The notes: a model not told the origin generated them from the letters alone. A stretch of 64,000 nt of DNA from Xestospongia muta (GCA_963693285.1 OY848917.1:10540192-10604191), one strand, 5' to 3'; counted from the stretch's first letter, positions 25,201 to 35,979 are shown. Numbers and translations are program-made.

Positions 25201-28200
25201 CATACTGGTGGGATATCATTTTTATAATAACATAGCTGATAATACCATGGCATTAAAATTTGCTCTTGCACCTCGTGTTTTAAGAGCTCTTTCAACATCA
25301 GTGGGAAAATGTTGAGGTAAAGGAAAGGGGTCAGGTAATGGTACCTTGTCTTCCTCCTCTTTCTTAATTAACTTTCTCTTCCTGATTAGGGATTTGATTG
25401 TCTCAACAGTTGCCTCCATTACAGGAGGATCATCATCAAAGTCACATTTTATCCATTAGGGAGCCAGCTTGATCTTCTAAATCCAATTGTTGTTGTAGGA
25501 TATTCTTAGTTATACATGATCATGCAGTGTTTTACACAGCTGAGCCTATTTTAATTTGGTATCTGCTGAGAAACTTACACTATCATTGACAATCATGACA
25601 CAATTCAAGGTATAACAATTGCCTTGAGGTTTCTTTCACTCACAGAATGCAATCATTACTAAGATTCACATATTCTTCCCAGTCACGGTCATATTTCTGA
25701 AAGGTAACATCAATACAAGTGTTATTGACATAATTAAAGCCTTCAGGAACTCTTTTCTAAAATAGGATAGATCACATTCAGTTTTGTCAACAGGAATAAT
25801 GAAAACGTTTATTTATTTCTAGATGACACAAGAACTTATTGGACACGATGAGCATGAGCCACTGAGTTTACTCAATACATGCCAGTTGAAACAGCTTTAT
25901 GTAGGTGGAGCATGTATAGGGTTTGTTTACTGTCTTTGTCTCTGTATAGACTGTCTTGGATTAATGTTTGTTGTACAGTGCATAAGCGTATCTAGGATTA
26001 TTGGAATAGTAGGGTTCATTAATGTTCTTATTTAATGACTATTGATTAATTACTATTACTAGTTATAACAAAGGTATTTTGGCATTCTTGTGTACTTGTG
26101 TGAATTTAATAACTAAACTTGGAAGTTTATCCCACAATTTAGAGGAAAGATCTCTTTCTATATTCAGAATTGCTAGATTGTCTAGCCACGTTTGTGACAT
26201 GGTAGAAGGTAGGTAAGTCTTTAATCTTCTGAGGGAAGAGAAGGTACGCTTTACTGCTATGCTTGGCATTTAAAATTACCATGATTGGATGAAGCATCAC
26301 TCTAATCATGTCCCGAAAAAGCTATTCCTTGCTGTGAGCAGTAAAGAACAGCTTCCATCAAAGCTTCCACATATTTCCTGTTATCCATAATTACCTGTAT
26401 AATTAGTCTATCAAGCTGTACCCCAACTGATTTATCCATTTAAAATCTCTTCTGATACTCTTTCCAGTTTAAAATTGTTTCTATGTGAGTTTTAGTTGAT
26501 GAATGTAGAATAAGTACTCCTCTTTTTCCTAAAGCACACTTCCAGTCCTTAAATCTTACCATTGTAAATGTCGTTTCAGGATTGGTATGAAACAGTCTAC
26601 ATGCATAGCAGAAAGCAGCATCAAATTTTATCGAGTATTTCAACCAAGGATATATCCTATACCATCTTTGCTGGAAAGATTGGATAACTTTACCAAAAGC
26701 TGACTTGGGAAACTCAATAGTTGTCTGTACAGGACTTTGGCGTTTATCTTTTGCTGATGTTAAAGATGAGAACCAACTAGTGATGCAGCAGAAGAAATCG
26801 ATGATGATACTAATTCATTGCTGTCATTGCTACCCTTATCATGAGTTGAGTCAACAGTACTAGTGACATGACTGGCATCAGCTTCAGAATCAAATGGAAC
26901 AAATGGAGAAATTAAAGAAATATAGTCTGAACAGACTGTGCTAGTTTCACACCTAACTACAAGCAATAGTTTATCTAGTGACTCATACGTGGTAGCCATT
27001 ATATGGTATCACTCTCAGTAACCTCTCTGTCACTAACTTCAAATTCCAACATCAACTAAATAAACTGAATCTACTGATTCAACTCTGGAACTCTTACTGT
27101 TTCCAGCTCAAAAATCCATAATTGTAGCTGTGTGTTTCATGGTTGCACTTTAATTACCAGTAAAAGTCAGCTGGTTATTTTAACACACCATGTGCTTTTT
27201 AATTACCGTAAGTGGGTAGAGTTGTGAAGTATTATGTAAACTATTTCAAAGTACTGTTTTTTTAGCAGATGGGCAGTACATTCTGGGATTGTGAAGTGCC
27301 ACGATGCCTTGGTTGGTCTGCACTCGGCAGCTTACCTTCCTATGCAAGCACGATCCTCAGAGGTGTAGCTTTTAGTAAAAATGAGCAATAGATACTTCTA
27401 CTGTGCAATGTCAATTTGAGGGCTGCATTAATTTCCATGATATACAGAGAAAGTGGAGGCTAATATTCTTCAATAGTATCTACTGAAGGAAATATGATAC
27501 CTGACACTTATAACGAATTCGAAGTCTTTAATTCTGCACATTTATATCTATACTTATATTGTCTGACAATCCATTATGCATACATTTTGTAGTAGATATC
27601 ATTTAACAAATAGTTAAAGATATTTTTCATTTATAGTATAATATATATTATTGTTACTTTATAGTAATTTAAGTGCAGGCATAATATTTCATTTCATTTA
27701 TTGTGTGTCAATATTTCTTTTCTTTTTTAGATCAACAAATCTGTTATTTCATTCAAAGTTTAACCTAGAAGAGACAAAACAAGTTTTATCATTGTTAAGG
27801 TGTCATCCTCAATACCTTATTATGAAGCAATCTTCATTATTTCAGAATCTATTGAAAGAATCAGAAGAGGTATTATCTAGTTCTAATTTTATCAATATTC
27901 TGTATTGCATGCATTCTAATCTTGAACTTTACTTGTGCAAATTAAAACAATAGTACTGTAGTCATTAAAATAAGGCACCATTAATAGTCTATTGTATTTT
28001 TATGATGATGTACGTTTGTTTTTCATTTAGGATACCTTGCTGGTCACTGCTGTCTCACTTGTTTTATTGAGTAAAGATGTATTTGAAACTAAGCAAGTAT
28101 TTGACAGTCTACTACAATCATATTGTATAGAGATTACTACAGAATTGTTTTATTGCTTGGCTACATTGTTTTATCATCTTTGGAGAATCAAAGTCATCCC

Positions 28201-31200
28201 ACAAAGGTAATCTATTTGTCTCAATTACGTTTTAATAGAGTGATAGATCCTGTTTATAGCAAGCTTTTGAGTTAAATATGAGCATTTCATTAACTATTGT
28301 TGTGCATTTTAATTGTATAGTTAAACTAGTAGACTATAAATAGAGTTAAGCTATGATTAGACATGGCACTCTACCACAAGTATAAAAGCCAATTATAGTA
28401 TCTGAATAGCTTTCCAAATAATGTGCAATTTTAGAATGATTTATATTTTTCAATTAATGTTGTGTTGCTTCTCATAGATTATTTCATACAATTATAATAA
28501 ATTATAATGTTAAATTGATGTATTATCTGCTTTATTACTGACAGGTTACATTATCAAACTTACTACATTTTGAAGAACTTTCTCTTTAGGTAACAAAAGT
28601 TTGTAATGTTATACTTGTGCCAATGTTTACCTATAATTGAGTACCACATCCTCCTACTTTGCTTAAAGGACCTATATTTGAGCAATGATTGTTCTAATAT
28701 AGAGAAACACATCACCTGTATTGCAAATTGTGTTTTGCTTTCTAATAATTGACTAAAAAAATACTATTGCATTTGTTTGTAGCAGACTTTTATTTTGCAC
28801 TTGTGTGCCAGGTAATTACTATAATTATTTTGGATGACACAGAATTATATACGTATGTCATGTTTGCAATTTACAATTTTGTTATACAAAACTTTTAAGA
28901 ACAATGAATGAAAGGAAACTGCATCCTTTAACCACCGATGTACATAGCAACCATTGAATTCATTAACCCTAACCATGAGTGTTATAATAATGTCTGTGCT
29001 TAATAATGTTTGCAGGATCTTGCTAGCTTGTTTTCTAGCATTTTATAACTAATAGACTGATACTGCTACTAATCATACAATCTTTGTAACTCTAATCAGT
29101 TTTTCACTGTGAAGTCAGTATCTTCCAAAACAATTATAGAATGATTTTTTTAATTATAAATTTGTTTCATTTTCATGTATAATCATTTCTAATAACAATA
29201 ACATGTTATATAATTATTAATATTATTGATAGAGGTGACAAAAGTGTAACATTAACTGAAGAACAAAATGCAATAGTCAAACATCCTCTATTACCTGGTC
29301 ATATCTTGAAGATTATTGCTTTTGCTGGTATGTAATATATATGCTCCATACTCATTTACTTTTGTTCATTGTAATTTTCTACTGGTAAAATGTGTGCACA
29401 AGCTATTACTATACTTAGTTGCTTTGGTAAATATTTTGTTAACTGCATACAATGTAGTCATGGCATTTTGTATAGTAATTGTGTGTTTACAAATATTGCA
29501 GATCATCTCTTCCATATAGATTTTCTCATATAAAAATAAGTGGTATTATATTAGTGTATACTATACACCTTATCACATTTATGTTGTTTAACATAAATGC
29601 AGCAGCAGCATAACTTTTCCTAATGCTTTCTTCAGATTTAGCAAAATATAGCTCTTTACAACAATAACTGTACCATTAAAGATAATCTAAGAACTCTTTT
29701 TACAAATATAATCTTGTTGTTTAGGTACTGGGAAAACAACTAGTTTGGTTCACCTGGCTTGTGAAAACAGTAGTTTGAAGTTTTTATACCTTTGTTACAA
29801 CAAGTCTGTTCAGGAAAATGCTCAAAAAGTGTTTGGGAGTAATGTTAAATGTCAAACATTCCATTCATTGGCTTTCCGGACAGCTGGGTTAGTGTAACAA
29901 CACTTACATCACACTTTGTGTACCCAGGAGTATTTAACCAAAGTAAGAGTATACAGTCCCATTTAATATATGCACTGAGGATAAGATTAATATACTTTAA
30001 TTAAACAGCCTACTTTGTTGATAAAGAAGAGATGGATGGTCTGTATACTTGCTGTATTCTCCTTTTCCATTATATACTCAAGGTGTACTCATAGTTCTAT
30101 TGTATTTAATTGAAAGATAACCTTGTATTTATAGGCTTCTTAATTTAGTTTAAGTAAATGTTCAGGAGACATTCTAAAACTACATTACTATATCATTATT
30201 TGGCTAAACATGTTTTATGATGTATATTTATTAGTAATTCTAAATATTTATGACAAAGATATTGAGATATCATTTATTTTGCAGATCAATGTACAAGCAC
30301 AAATTTCTTCATGGTAACTTCAATGTAGATTATGTTTCAAAGGCTGTTAATAAGCAAGATGAAAAAATGTTAGATCACTTATCATATTCTAAATACATTG
30401 TGGAAACACTGGAATGTTTTATGGCATCATCTGATCCTATTATATCTGAAGATCACGTTCCCGAGATAAATGAGATAGCAACTAAAGCCAAATTTTTGGA
30501 GTGTTTTTTATATACACCAATGTCTTCATCTGATCGACAGAAATTAACTAAAATGGTATGGTCTTGTATTGCAATACTTGTATCTTTTGTAACAGGAAAT
30601 GTGTATTATTATCTCAATGTTGTATGTATATTAAATTGTCTTAATTAGCTGATTGTTTTATTTTATTACTTATAGGTAGTAACTGAAGCTCGCTCTTTGT
30701 GGTCTAAAATGAAAAATGTTAAAGACAAAGATGTATATATGCCACATGATGGTAATGTTATGATATGTCATAACTGTTTAAATATGTTTGATTACTCTCT
30801 CATGTATATTTATATACCTTGCCAAAATTCTTCAACCAAATTATTGTTAGACACCATTTACATACTATACATTGGTTACCTCACAATTGGTCTAATAATT
30901 TTAGAAGTTGGATAGTGTAGACAAAATGGGAGTACATGTAAATCAAACGAAAGCACAATACTTGTGTGATGGTGCATTGTTAAGCTATTTCAGTTTTGTT
31001 TCTTTTATACAGGTTATCTCAAAGTCTATCAATTACAGAATCCTCAAATATTAGGTTATGACTGTATATTAGTTGATGAAGCACAAGATATAACTCCAGG
31101 TATTAAATCAATATATACTGTACTAATATGACATAATAATTATATAGCTATAATCTCAGTGGTTCAAGGTCAAACATGTCCTAAAGTGTTTGTTGGAGAT

Positions 31201-34200
31201 CCTTATCAACAGATCTATGGATTTAGGGGAGCTGTGAATGCTCTTGATGCTATAGAACCAACTCACACATTCTATTTAACTGAGGTACTTGTGATCTTTC
31301 TTGTCAGCAATCAAGAATTGTGTTTTTATCTTCATACAAAACTAGTCTTTCAGATTTGGTCCGAATATTGCTTTTATCACCTCATGTCTATTAGAGGCTC
31401 TCAAAGGAGTTTATGTGCAGACACTTACTGGTGGCTTTCAATCTGGTAAGTCATATTTATCAATAGACATACATCTCTGTACCACATGTAGGTGGATATT
31501 CTGGTACAAGAGAAGGTCAGGTTGCTTACATAGCTCGTACTAACCTCAAACTGTTTCACAAAATGGTTGAAACAATCCGAACAAAACCAGATGTTAAACT
31601 TGGATTTGCTGGTGGTGTAGATGGCTATGGATTTGATTATCTAGTGGATATTCATAGACTACGCACAAGGAGTGATTTGAATCTCATCAAGAATGGTCTA
31701 ATCAAGAAGTTTGCAAATTCTCGTTCTGATCGTGCACTTCAACAGCTTATGAACTACGCAGAACGTACTAATGATGTGTCACTAAGAAACAAAATAAAGG
31801 TATGTGTAACGTTAGTTGCCACTCAACACGTTATCTCTTTCAACTGTATATTCAAAAGATATTTACATAAAGCACATCGCTAAAGGTCAAGACTTCACTT
31901 AGCATGCTCCAGTAACAAAGACATAATAATAATAAGCACAATATGAATAAATATATACCAAACCATACACATATTTGACATAGCCCAATCCCTTCCTTCT
32001 CCCCATTTAAGCTAATAGGTTAGTCTTTCTGGGGGACAAGTTGTTTCTGAGTGAGAATGAGTAACAATCACTCTAGGACTAGTTTCTGACTGAGTACTAG
32101 TTGGTTTCTCAACTCGAACTTAAAGATCTCCATGATTTCTTCATATTTGTCCTGAAGGTGCCTCGACTAGGTAAGATCAAAGAGTATCAACTGGTTGAAG
32201 TATCTGACCTGGTACTTTTCTTCGTTGGATGTCTGCCCACATTGCTACATCATCAGGATAGGGAGGTAGATGTTGACAACCATAGTAACACTTTTCTTCA
32301 AGCATTGTGAAATTCTTGATATGTAACCACAAGAATGCAAAGAGTTTTGATGTATAGTACACCAGTACAGACCATTCATAATTCTGCATGATTGAGTCCA
32401 CACCAAGGCATAGGGGTTGCCTTGTAGCTTAGATGAATGTTGTCAGGATCCCCTTACCTTTTCAACAGACCCTTAACTGTCTTTACCAGGCAATTTGACT
32501 GAGGATAATGAGTGTAACTTGTAACATGTACAAACCCTTAGACTGTGCAAACTCTTTCATCTCCTTGAACACAAACTGAGGTCCATTGTCACTTATGGTG
32601 AAGGGGATTCCATATCTAGAGAAATAGCCTTTAAAGCTGTTATTACATTGTTAGAGGTTTTCAGACCTTGTTGGCATAACTTAACAAGTGATTCCATTTG
32701 TTTGGTTACACTTGGCCACCAGAGTGCTGCAGAGAATCTCTGATGATAGTGGTGAAGACCTTGATGATCCAGAATGTATCTTAGAGAGGGTCCAGCCTTT
32801 AAACATTTAGCGACAACAATACAATTACAAAAACAGCAATAAATCTTCCATAATGCTAAGTTTACTCATCACCTTCCAATAGCTTAATACTCTTCTTTGA
32901 TTCTTTGATGGTCTGGCTATCCTTAGCTACAGTAAATGTGATGATTTGGGAGCTGATACTTGAGCTTGTCGATAACAGTCTAGACAATCAGAATTAATTG
33001 GTAGTGATGAAACAACAGTATGTACAAGCAGTTCTATATAATTTTTGTCTAAACAATCATCTGAAGTGGGTGTTTCTTGAATAGAGTCTATTTTACTAGT
33101 AGTTTACAGCAAACAATTTAATAGTGTCTCCTCTTCTTATATTTGTGACAAACAACATCACGGGCTAAACACTGTAACTTATCGGTAATTTACCACATCT
33201 GGTACATTTGCCTATACTTGGCCTCTTAAGTGGTTGACGCTTTGTATGGCATTTTGGTTGACCTTTTGTTTATTACATAGCTCCTCTGTATTCACCTCTC
33301 TGACCTAAAGGATGTACTGGTTTAATTACAGCTTCAACTCTTCCCTGAGATGGTTGAGTTGAGATACCTTTACCCTTGACTACTGACTGCTTCATTCTGT
33401 CTAGCCTTCATAATAGCCTTTTCTAGATTTAGATCTGCATTTAGTTGTAGCTGCTCTGACAAACTTGAGGTAAATATACCAACAAATATTCTGTCTCTGA
33501 TCATTTCAATAATTAGAGTTCCATATACAGTGCTCCACTAGAGAATACAATGATGTTATAAGACTATCGACAGACTCTCCCCTGAATTGTAAATGTTGAT
33601 TGAACTTAGCTCACTCATAAATCCCATTGGATTTTTTGATGAAATCATGTTCAAACTTATTCTTCACAGTCTCATATTTGTTCTTGTCTTTGAATGACAA
33701 GCCTAAACAAAGTTGTTAATAAGATATCGTCTGCTGTGTCCACTATAGTGTAAATTAATGTATATTAACTTGGCTTTCCTCATCTTTCAATGCTAAACCT
33801 TAAGCTTGCCTAAATCCATCAAACCTTCCAGCAACTTGGGCCATTTGTCTAGCTTTGTGAAGATGATATTTGGTAAGTAGCCATCGCGTGCTAATTCGAT
33901 CTCTTTCGATCTTTTTTAGAGTCTTTCTTGGGCTTTCTAAACATTTGACTACTCAAGTAATCCATGTCTTCCTTTACTAATATTCTCTAGCATTCTTCTC
34001 TTTATTGGGATTGTCAATACATTACTGGTATTTTCCTCTCAGTGGCTTCAACATTACAGTTACATATGTTGTCATAAAGCTAGTAGAGATCAGACTGAAA
34101 CCATTGATTAATGTGTATTGTGGTCCTTGTAAGGACAATTGTCGTTTCTGGACAGGACTCTTACTGATAGTACGTCTTGTATTAACAGATCTCTTTTCTT

Positions 34201-35702
34201 ATACATCTAGTATGAACTATTAAGTCAACAACACCATGTATTATCTCTTACTACATGTTTAGTTGATTAACCGAGATCTCTTAGTAATAATAGTAGAAAC
34301 ACGATAGAGTAAATAAGTCATTTATATTAGTTAGTCACTCCAGGACAAGACTGTGAATAATAACTATGCACGAATGATAAGTAGTCATACACCTACAACT
34401 TATTAATTGGAGACTGAACGCCCAAAATGTTTATTAGTTTTGTGGACACTAATTTTGTGAGCCAGCTACAATCATGAAAATATGGAAATCTTAACCTACA
34501 ATAAGTAGATTAACCATTTGATTCTTTACATTTTTTTGCCAGCCTTACATTTTATGTATTTTTTGTTATTAGTTATGCCTAACATATGCAAACATTCCCA
34601 GTTTAATTGATGAAATTAAATCAAGAGCTGTTGATATCTCTGTAGCAGGTATGTACTTTGTTATTGTATCATCTAGTATATGTACTAATGTCTCCCTGTG
34701 TACACATATATAGCACATTATTTTGATTATAGATATTGTCTTTTCTACTGCACATAAAAGTAAAGGGTTAGAATTTGATACTGTAGTGCTAACTGATGAC
34801 TATCTAGAGGGTGCAGAGAGATCTAATTATGGCGAAAATGTTGATTACAGTAAGAATGTCATAAAACAAGACAATTGCCATAATTGTATATTCCTTAATT
34901 TAGCAAAATGTCCTGAAGATGAACACAATCTGTTGTATGTAGCCATTACAAGAACAAAAAAACAGTTATTTTTCAATGATACTGTTCCCAAAGTTCTAAG
35001 TTTAGTTAATGAGCACTTTGTTGTCCCTTCAGTTATGGTCAGTACTTTATGAATACAAATAATAATATTCTTTTTTTTAATGCAAGCACATTTTTATCAT
35101 TATTAATCATCTAGTATCTATCAACTTTATTTAATGGATTGTCAACCTTTTCAACATTTTAAATTATAAGTTGTTTGCTTATTAGACATGCGTTTTTTGT
35201 ATATTGTCCTATAACTGCATGTGCTAGTGAATGTGCTTTTCTTTTATTAGGTGAATAAACCATCCTGTGTACTGTGTGGTAGAACTTTGATGACTACTGG
35301 TTGTTGTATGTTTAAAGAGTCTATTGTTTTGGTAAATAATCATTTCACATAATGTATGCAAATTCAGTCAAAAAACACTAAAATAAGCACCCCAAGGTTT
35401 AGTAATATCTAATGACTCAAGTTGTAGTTCATACATTAATTTTGTCTTTTTACATATTAAATTACATTGAGTTTGGGCAAAGCTCAAAAGTTGCTGCTCA
35501 CTACATTAGAACATAGTACATACATTTATTTAACATATATTTATCAATAGAATGTCATCTCCAACAATTAGCATCTGTTATTATTGGTTTTAGTGTTCAT
35601 TTCATTTTACAGGCTGAACATCATGTTCCTTTAAATTCTGGTCCACTATGTTGTCAGTGTTCACTACAACTTGTACCACATTTATCTAAAATTGTCAAAT
35701 GA
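13295..35702 (+). CDS. FBH1/FBXO18-like F-box DNA helicase, 5'-partial, 17 exons
   Basis: UvrD-type 3'-5' helicase that in other eukaryotes acts with an SCF ubiquitin ligase to dismantle RAD51 filaments at stalled forks. Exons: 13295-13416, 27731-27869, 28031-28206, 28545-28589, 29233-29327, 29725-29887, 30285-30555, 30676-30751, 31013-31099, 31160-31284, 31346-31445, 31492-31799, 34573-34648, 34733-34849, 34904-35037, 35251-35331, 35613-35702 (TGA). Every junction is GT/AG and all phases agree; total 2205 nt, 734 codons. Exon 1 ([10 protein letters not shown]) matches the segment just after the F-box of FBH1. Walker A (AFAGTGKTT) is split by the intron after 29327; then FHSLAF, Walker B LVDEAQD (31070-31090), [64 protein letters not shown]. 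The C-terminus has CVLCG and CCQC pairs, likely a zinc site as in the vertebrate protein. The helicase motifs look intact, so a functional gene is likely. F-box exons were not found upstream. Confidence 0.93.
13417..14260. other. Start of FBH1 intron 1, no other feature
   Basis: AT-rich intronic sequence after a canonical gtaagt donor. A gtcaaa triplet run (aagtcaaagtcaaagtcaaag, about 13875) is the only simple repeat of note. Confidence 0.5.
14261..14428 (-). repeat. 3' LTR of the gypsy element
   Basis: 168 bp, matching 18153-18320 throughout with scattered substitutions. On the minus strand the element-proximal side is preceded by a purine-rich tract (aagaaggaaggagag, about 14427-14441), the expected plus-strand primer. 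The LTR is short for the superfamily. Confidence 0.88.
14517..15413 (-). CDS. Gypsy integrase-domain ORF
   Basis: A 298-codon open frame carrying the integrase catalytic core: [19 protein letters not shown] (first Asp), [14 protein letters not shown] (second Asp) and [16 protein letters not shown] (Glu), so the DDE triad is complete, followed by a C-terminal DNA-binding-like region with W-rich KLWRRR and a hydrophilic tail. It normally inserts the reverse-transcribed copy into the host genome and would be released from a Gag-Pol precursor. Upstream pol frames are broken, so it is unlikely to be made from the full precursor. The zinc-binding HHCC part should lie just above 15413 but is not in this frame. 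Confidence 0.88.
   Translation of the reverse strand: MHVDFAGPLFGKTYLLVVDRYSKWPEIWEVSSMSTMATIEVLRHIFSVFGLPEQLVSDNGQQFTSNEFVIFLSSNGIKHFKSAPYHLSTNGAVERGVQTLKNSLKKGKKEGHTSQYTLLNFLLFYRATPHSTTGKPPSELMLKRLLRIVLGLLKPNTETKVRNQQGLQKSNHDTYSQFRQLEVGQEVMVRSYCDIDPSWISEKLWRRRVMLRFLMKLKTGAFGNIVDQLLSKGQSTELDDTWEYPSHVTFPEPQSQLDQNTGPNRSCSESETINLDDCSTNTTRCYPQRVCNPPNRYF
15506..16340 (-). pseudogene. Gypsy RT thumb / RNase H region, frameshifted
   Basis: Three short frames cover this part of pol. 16291-16046 reads [18 protein letters not shown], the RT thumb/connection block that follows YxDD. 15813-15580 reads [20 protein letters not shown], the RNase H strand with the catalytic TDHK Asp, then [14 protein letters not shown] further overlapping frame runs to 15506. 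At least two frameshifts and stops separate these pieces, so the polyprotein cannot be translated through. Confidence 0.82.
16340..16750 (-). pseudogene. Gypsy reverse-transcriptase palm, catalytic Asp changed
   Basis: The frame from 16699 contains [14 protein letters not shown] (first catalytic Asp), [18 protein letters not shown], then a small deletion relative to the family before [10 protein letters not shown]. The usual YxDD box is Y-I-D-N: the second Asp codon is AAT (16400-16402), expected to abolish polymerisation. Upstream [13 protein letters not shown] is in frame with the start of the domain but the preceding piece is broken. This is the RNA-directed DNA polymerase of the element. 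Confidence 0.87.
16751..17300 (-). pseudogene. Gypsy aspartic protease region, active site lost
   Basis: The open frame 17134-16751 begins in the C-terminal half of the protease ([31 protein letters not shown]) and runs on into the spacer before RT. Upstream, [17 protein letters not shown] is recognisable. The D-T-G-A active-site block falls at 17213-17221, where the sequence now reads His-Thr-stop instead of Asp-Thr-Gly, followed by [15 protein letters not shown] and another stop. The enzyme would have processed Gag-Pol; here it cannot. Confidence 0.82.
17415..18140 (-). pseudogene. Gypsy gag with two zinc knuckles, one stop
   Basis: Capsid-like N-terminus from ATG at 18140 ([16 protein letters not shown], then [13 protein letters not shown]) to a stop near 17835, after which the same protein resumes ([18 protein letters not shown]) to two zinc knuckles, [14 protein letters not shown] and [14 protein letters not shown], both with all four ligands. 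Gag packages the RNA. The premature stop splits capsid from nucleocapsid. Confidence 0.87.
18137..18152 (-). other. Primer-binding region of the gypsy element
   Basis: Directly adjoining the inner edge of the 5' LTR the minus strand reads gtggcgacgaagatgg, in the position where a tRNA primer anneals. It overlaps the gag ATG. I did not assign the tRNA. Confidence 0.6.
18153..18320 (-). repeat. 5' LTR of the gypsy element
   Basis: 168 bp, same length as the left copy. It has TG...CA ends on the element strand, while the left copy ends in a variant at the tip next to the purine tract. Confidence 0.88.
18321..21500. other. Intronic sequence without clear feature
   Basis: Intron 1 of the helicase gene continues. 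A minus-strand frame at 19391-19203 ([20 protein letters not shown], ending [13 protein letters not shown]) and a following frame look mildly exon-like, but I cannot connect them to splice sites or a family. No repeats of note. Confidence 0.35.
21522..22990 (-). pseudogene. gag-protease part of a second LTR retrotransposon
   Basis: Running from the LTR at 22993 downwards on the minus strand: an N-terminal gag frame (22902-22660, [20 protein letters not shown]), further broken gag text, a degenerate zinc knuckle ([20 protein letters not shown], 22232-22035; the first Cys pair is present and the rest degraded), then a protease-like segment (21896-21522) with [37 protein letters not shown] and a hydrophilic tail. 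Order and content are those of the 5' half of an LTR element. No RT, RNase H or integrase was found to the left, so the element is truncated around 21.4 kb. Several stops and frame changes are present. Confidence 0.65.
22981..22989 (-). other. Primer-binding site of the second LTR element
   Basis: Minus strand reads tggtggcag followed by cggtggga, three bases inside the LTR end, the usual place and style of a retroelement tRNA primer site. Confidence 0.55.
22993..23251 (-). repeat. 5' LTR with promoter and polyadenylation signals
   Basis: Proposed limits are tgttac (22993) and ttaca (23251), giving TGTAA...GTAACA ends on the element strand. On that strand, in order, are two gattggtca (CCAAT-box type) motifs in a 20-bp direct repeat (about 23148-23167 and 23179-23198), a TATA box (gactatataagtaa, about 23107-23120) and an AATAAA signal (about 23052), the U3-R-U5 layout expected. 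The matching 3' LTR was not found, so the limits rest on the TG/CA ends and the primer site. Confidence 0.6.
23262..25450 (-). CDS. Unrecognised minus-strand gene or relic inside FBH1 intron 1
   Basis: Four exon-like blocks run down the minus strand. 25450-25222: [20 protein letters not shown], then [18 protein letters not shown], ending in a stop. 24861 downwards: strong acceptor (atatttcacag), then [18 protein letters not shown] and [15 protein letters not shown]. 23775-23634: [19 protein letters not shown], then a hydrophobic block and a good donor (gtaact, 23633). 23499 to about 23262: acceptor (ttcaatag), then [14 protein letters not shown] and [12 protein letters not shown]. The order and style resemble an uncharacterised family I associate with SAMD3-like or transposon-linked proteins (PFPLP-x-FP-x-D and RHEIV motifs), but this is recollection and not a verified match. 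No full reading frame links the blocks; it may be a decayed copy. Confidence 0.38.
25123..25198. repeat. 38-bp tandem duplication
   Basis: Two perfect copies (25123-25160 and 25161-25198) of a 38-bp unit beginning tacaatcaacattgcgtgtg and ending aaaagtgca. Recent, non-coding. Confidence 0.9.
25451..26062. other. No recognisable feature
   Basis: Intronic sequence. The 70-codon plus frame at 25823-26035 has no family resemblance. Confidence 0.4.
26063..26999 (-). pseudogene. Internally deleted hAT element (TTF-finger/ZMYM type)
   Basis: The minus strand begins with an acidic, Ser-rich N-terminus (ATG 26999; [18 protein letters not shown]), continues with a TTF-type zinc-finger region ([20 protein letters not shown], then [12 protein letters not shown] and [20 protein letters not shown], 26643-26440), then [20 protein letters not shown] and [19 protein letters not shown] followed by a stop. 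Immediately afterwards comes the C-terminal hAT dimerisation block, [20 protein letters not shown] (26269-26063). In full-length relatives several hundred residues of catalytic RNase-H fold separate these last two pieces, so an internal deletion with its junction near 26265-26280 removed the catalytic core. It is non-autonomous at best. Confidence 0.78.
27000..27730. other. End of FBH1 intron 1
   Basis: No recognisable element. Ends in a tract rich in T and a tttttttag-type acceptor at 27730. Confidence 0.5.
31800..34572 (-). mobile_element. Decayed Ty3/gypsy relic in FBH1 intron 12
   Basis: Minus-strand fragments in element order: a capsid-like Gag region (about 33900-33420; [18 protein letters not shown] can be read across frames), a broken zinc knuckle with KCTRCGK near 33200, then an integrase core fragment (about 32630-32530) reading [20 protein letters not shown] with the second catalytic Asp, and a short integrase C-terminal-like frame (32401-32177). 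Protease, RT and RNase H are missing, so a large internal deletion joined gag to integrase. LTRs were not recognised. It makes the intron 2.77 kb long in a gene whose neighbouring introns are mostly 50-700 nt. Confidence 0.7.
34850..34903 (+). other. 54-nt in-frame intron of the FBH1 gene
   Basis: Donor gtaaga and acceptor tttag flank 54 nt with no stop and a length divisible by three, so an unspliced message would keep reading. Removal joins DY-x to [12 protein letters not shown], matching the helicase family better than the retained version, so I treat it as an intron. Confidence 0.65.
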
Positions 35703-35979
35703 ATACTGACTTTTATAAATTTCATTTATGTCATCTCTTGTAATGAAAGTTGATATATTTATCAGTTTAATTACAGAGTTTAATATTTTAATAATTATAC
35801 TTAATTGTGTTGTCACCTTCCTATCTTAAATTTATATCTTTTGTTTTACTAATTACATTTAAGGAAATTGTTTAGCTATTCGTTACCTAAAGTTGTTTGT
35901 TTAGACAAGAGAAGATTTTTTAAATGTGTGTTAGTCTATTCTATTAGACCTTGTTTGCTGAACCCTGGGTAGTACTAAC
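35703..35979. other. 3' flank of the FBH1-like gene
   Basis: No canonical aataaa; only AT-rich near-matches such as taataat. No other feature. Confidence 0.4.

Noticed and set aside
31159..31449. Single 96-codon ORF as an independent gene
   Set aside because: It reads through exons and introns of the helicase; the correct reading splits it into exons 31160-31284 and 31346-31445.
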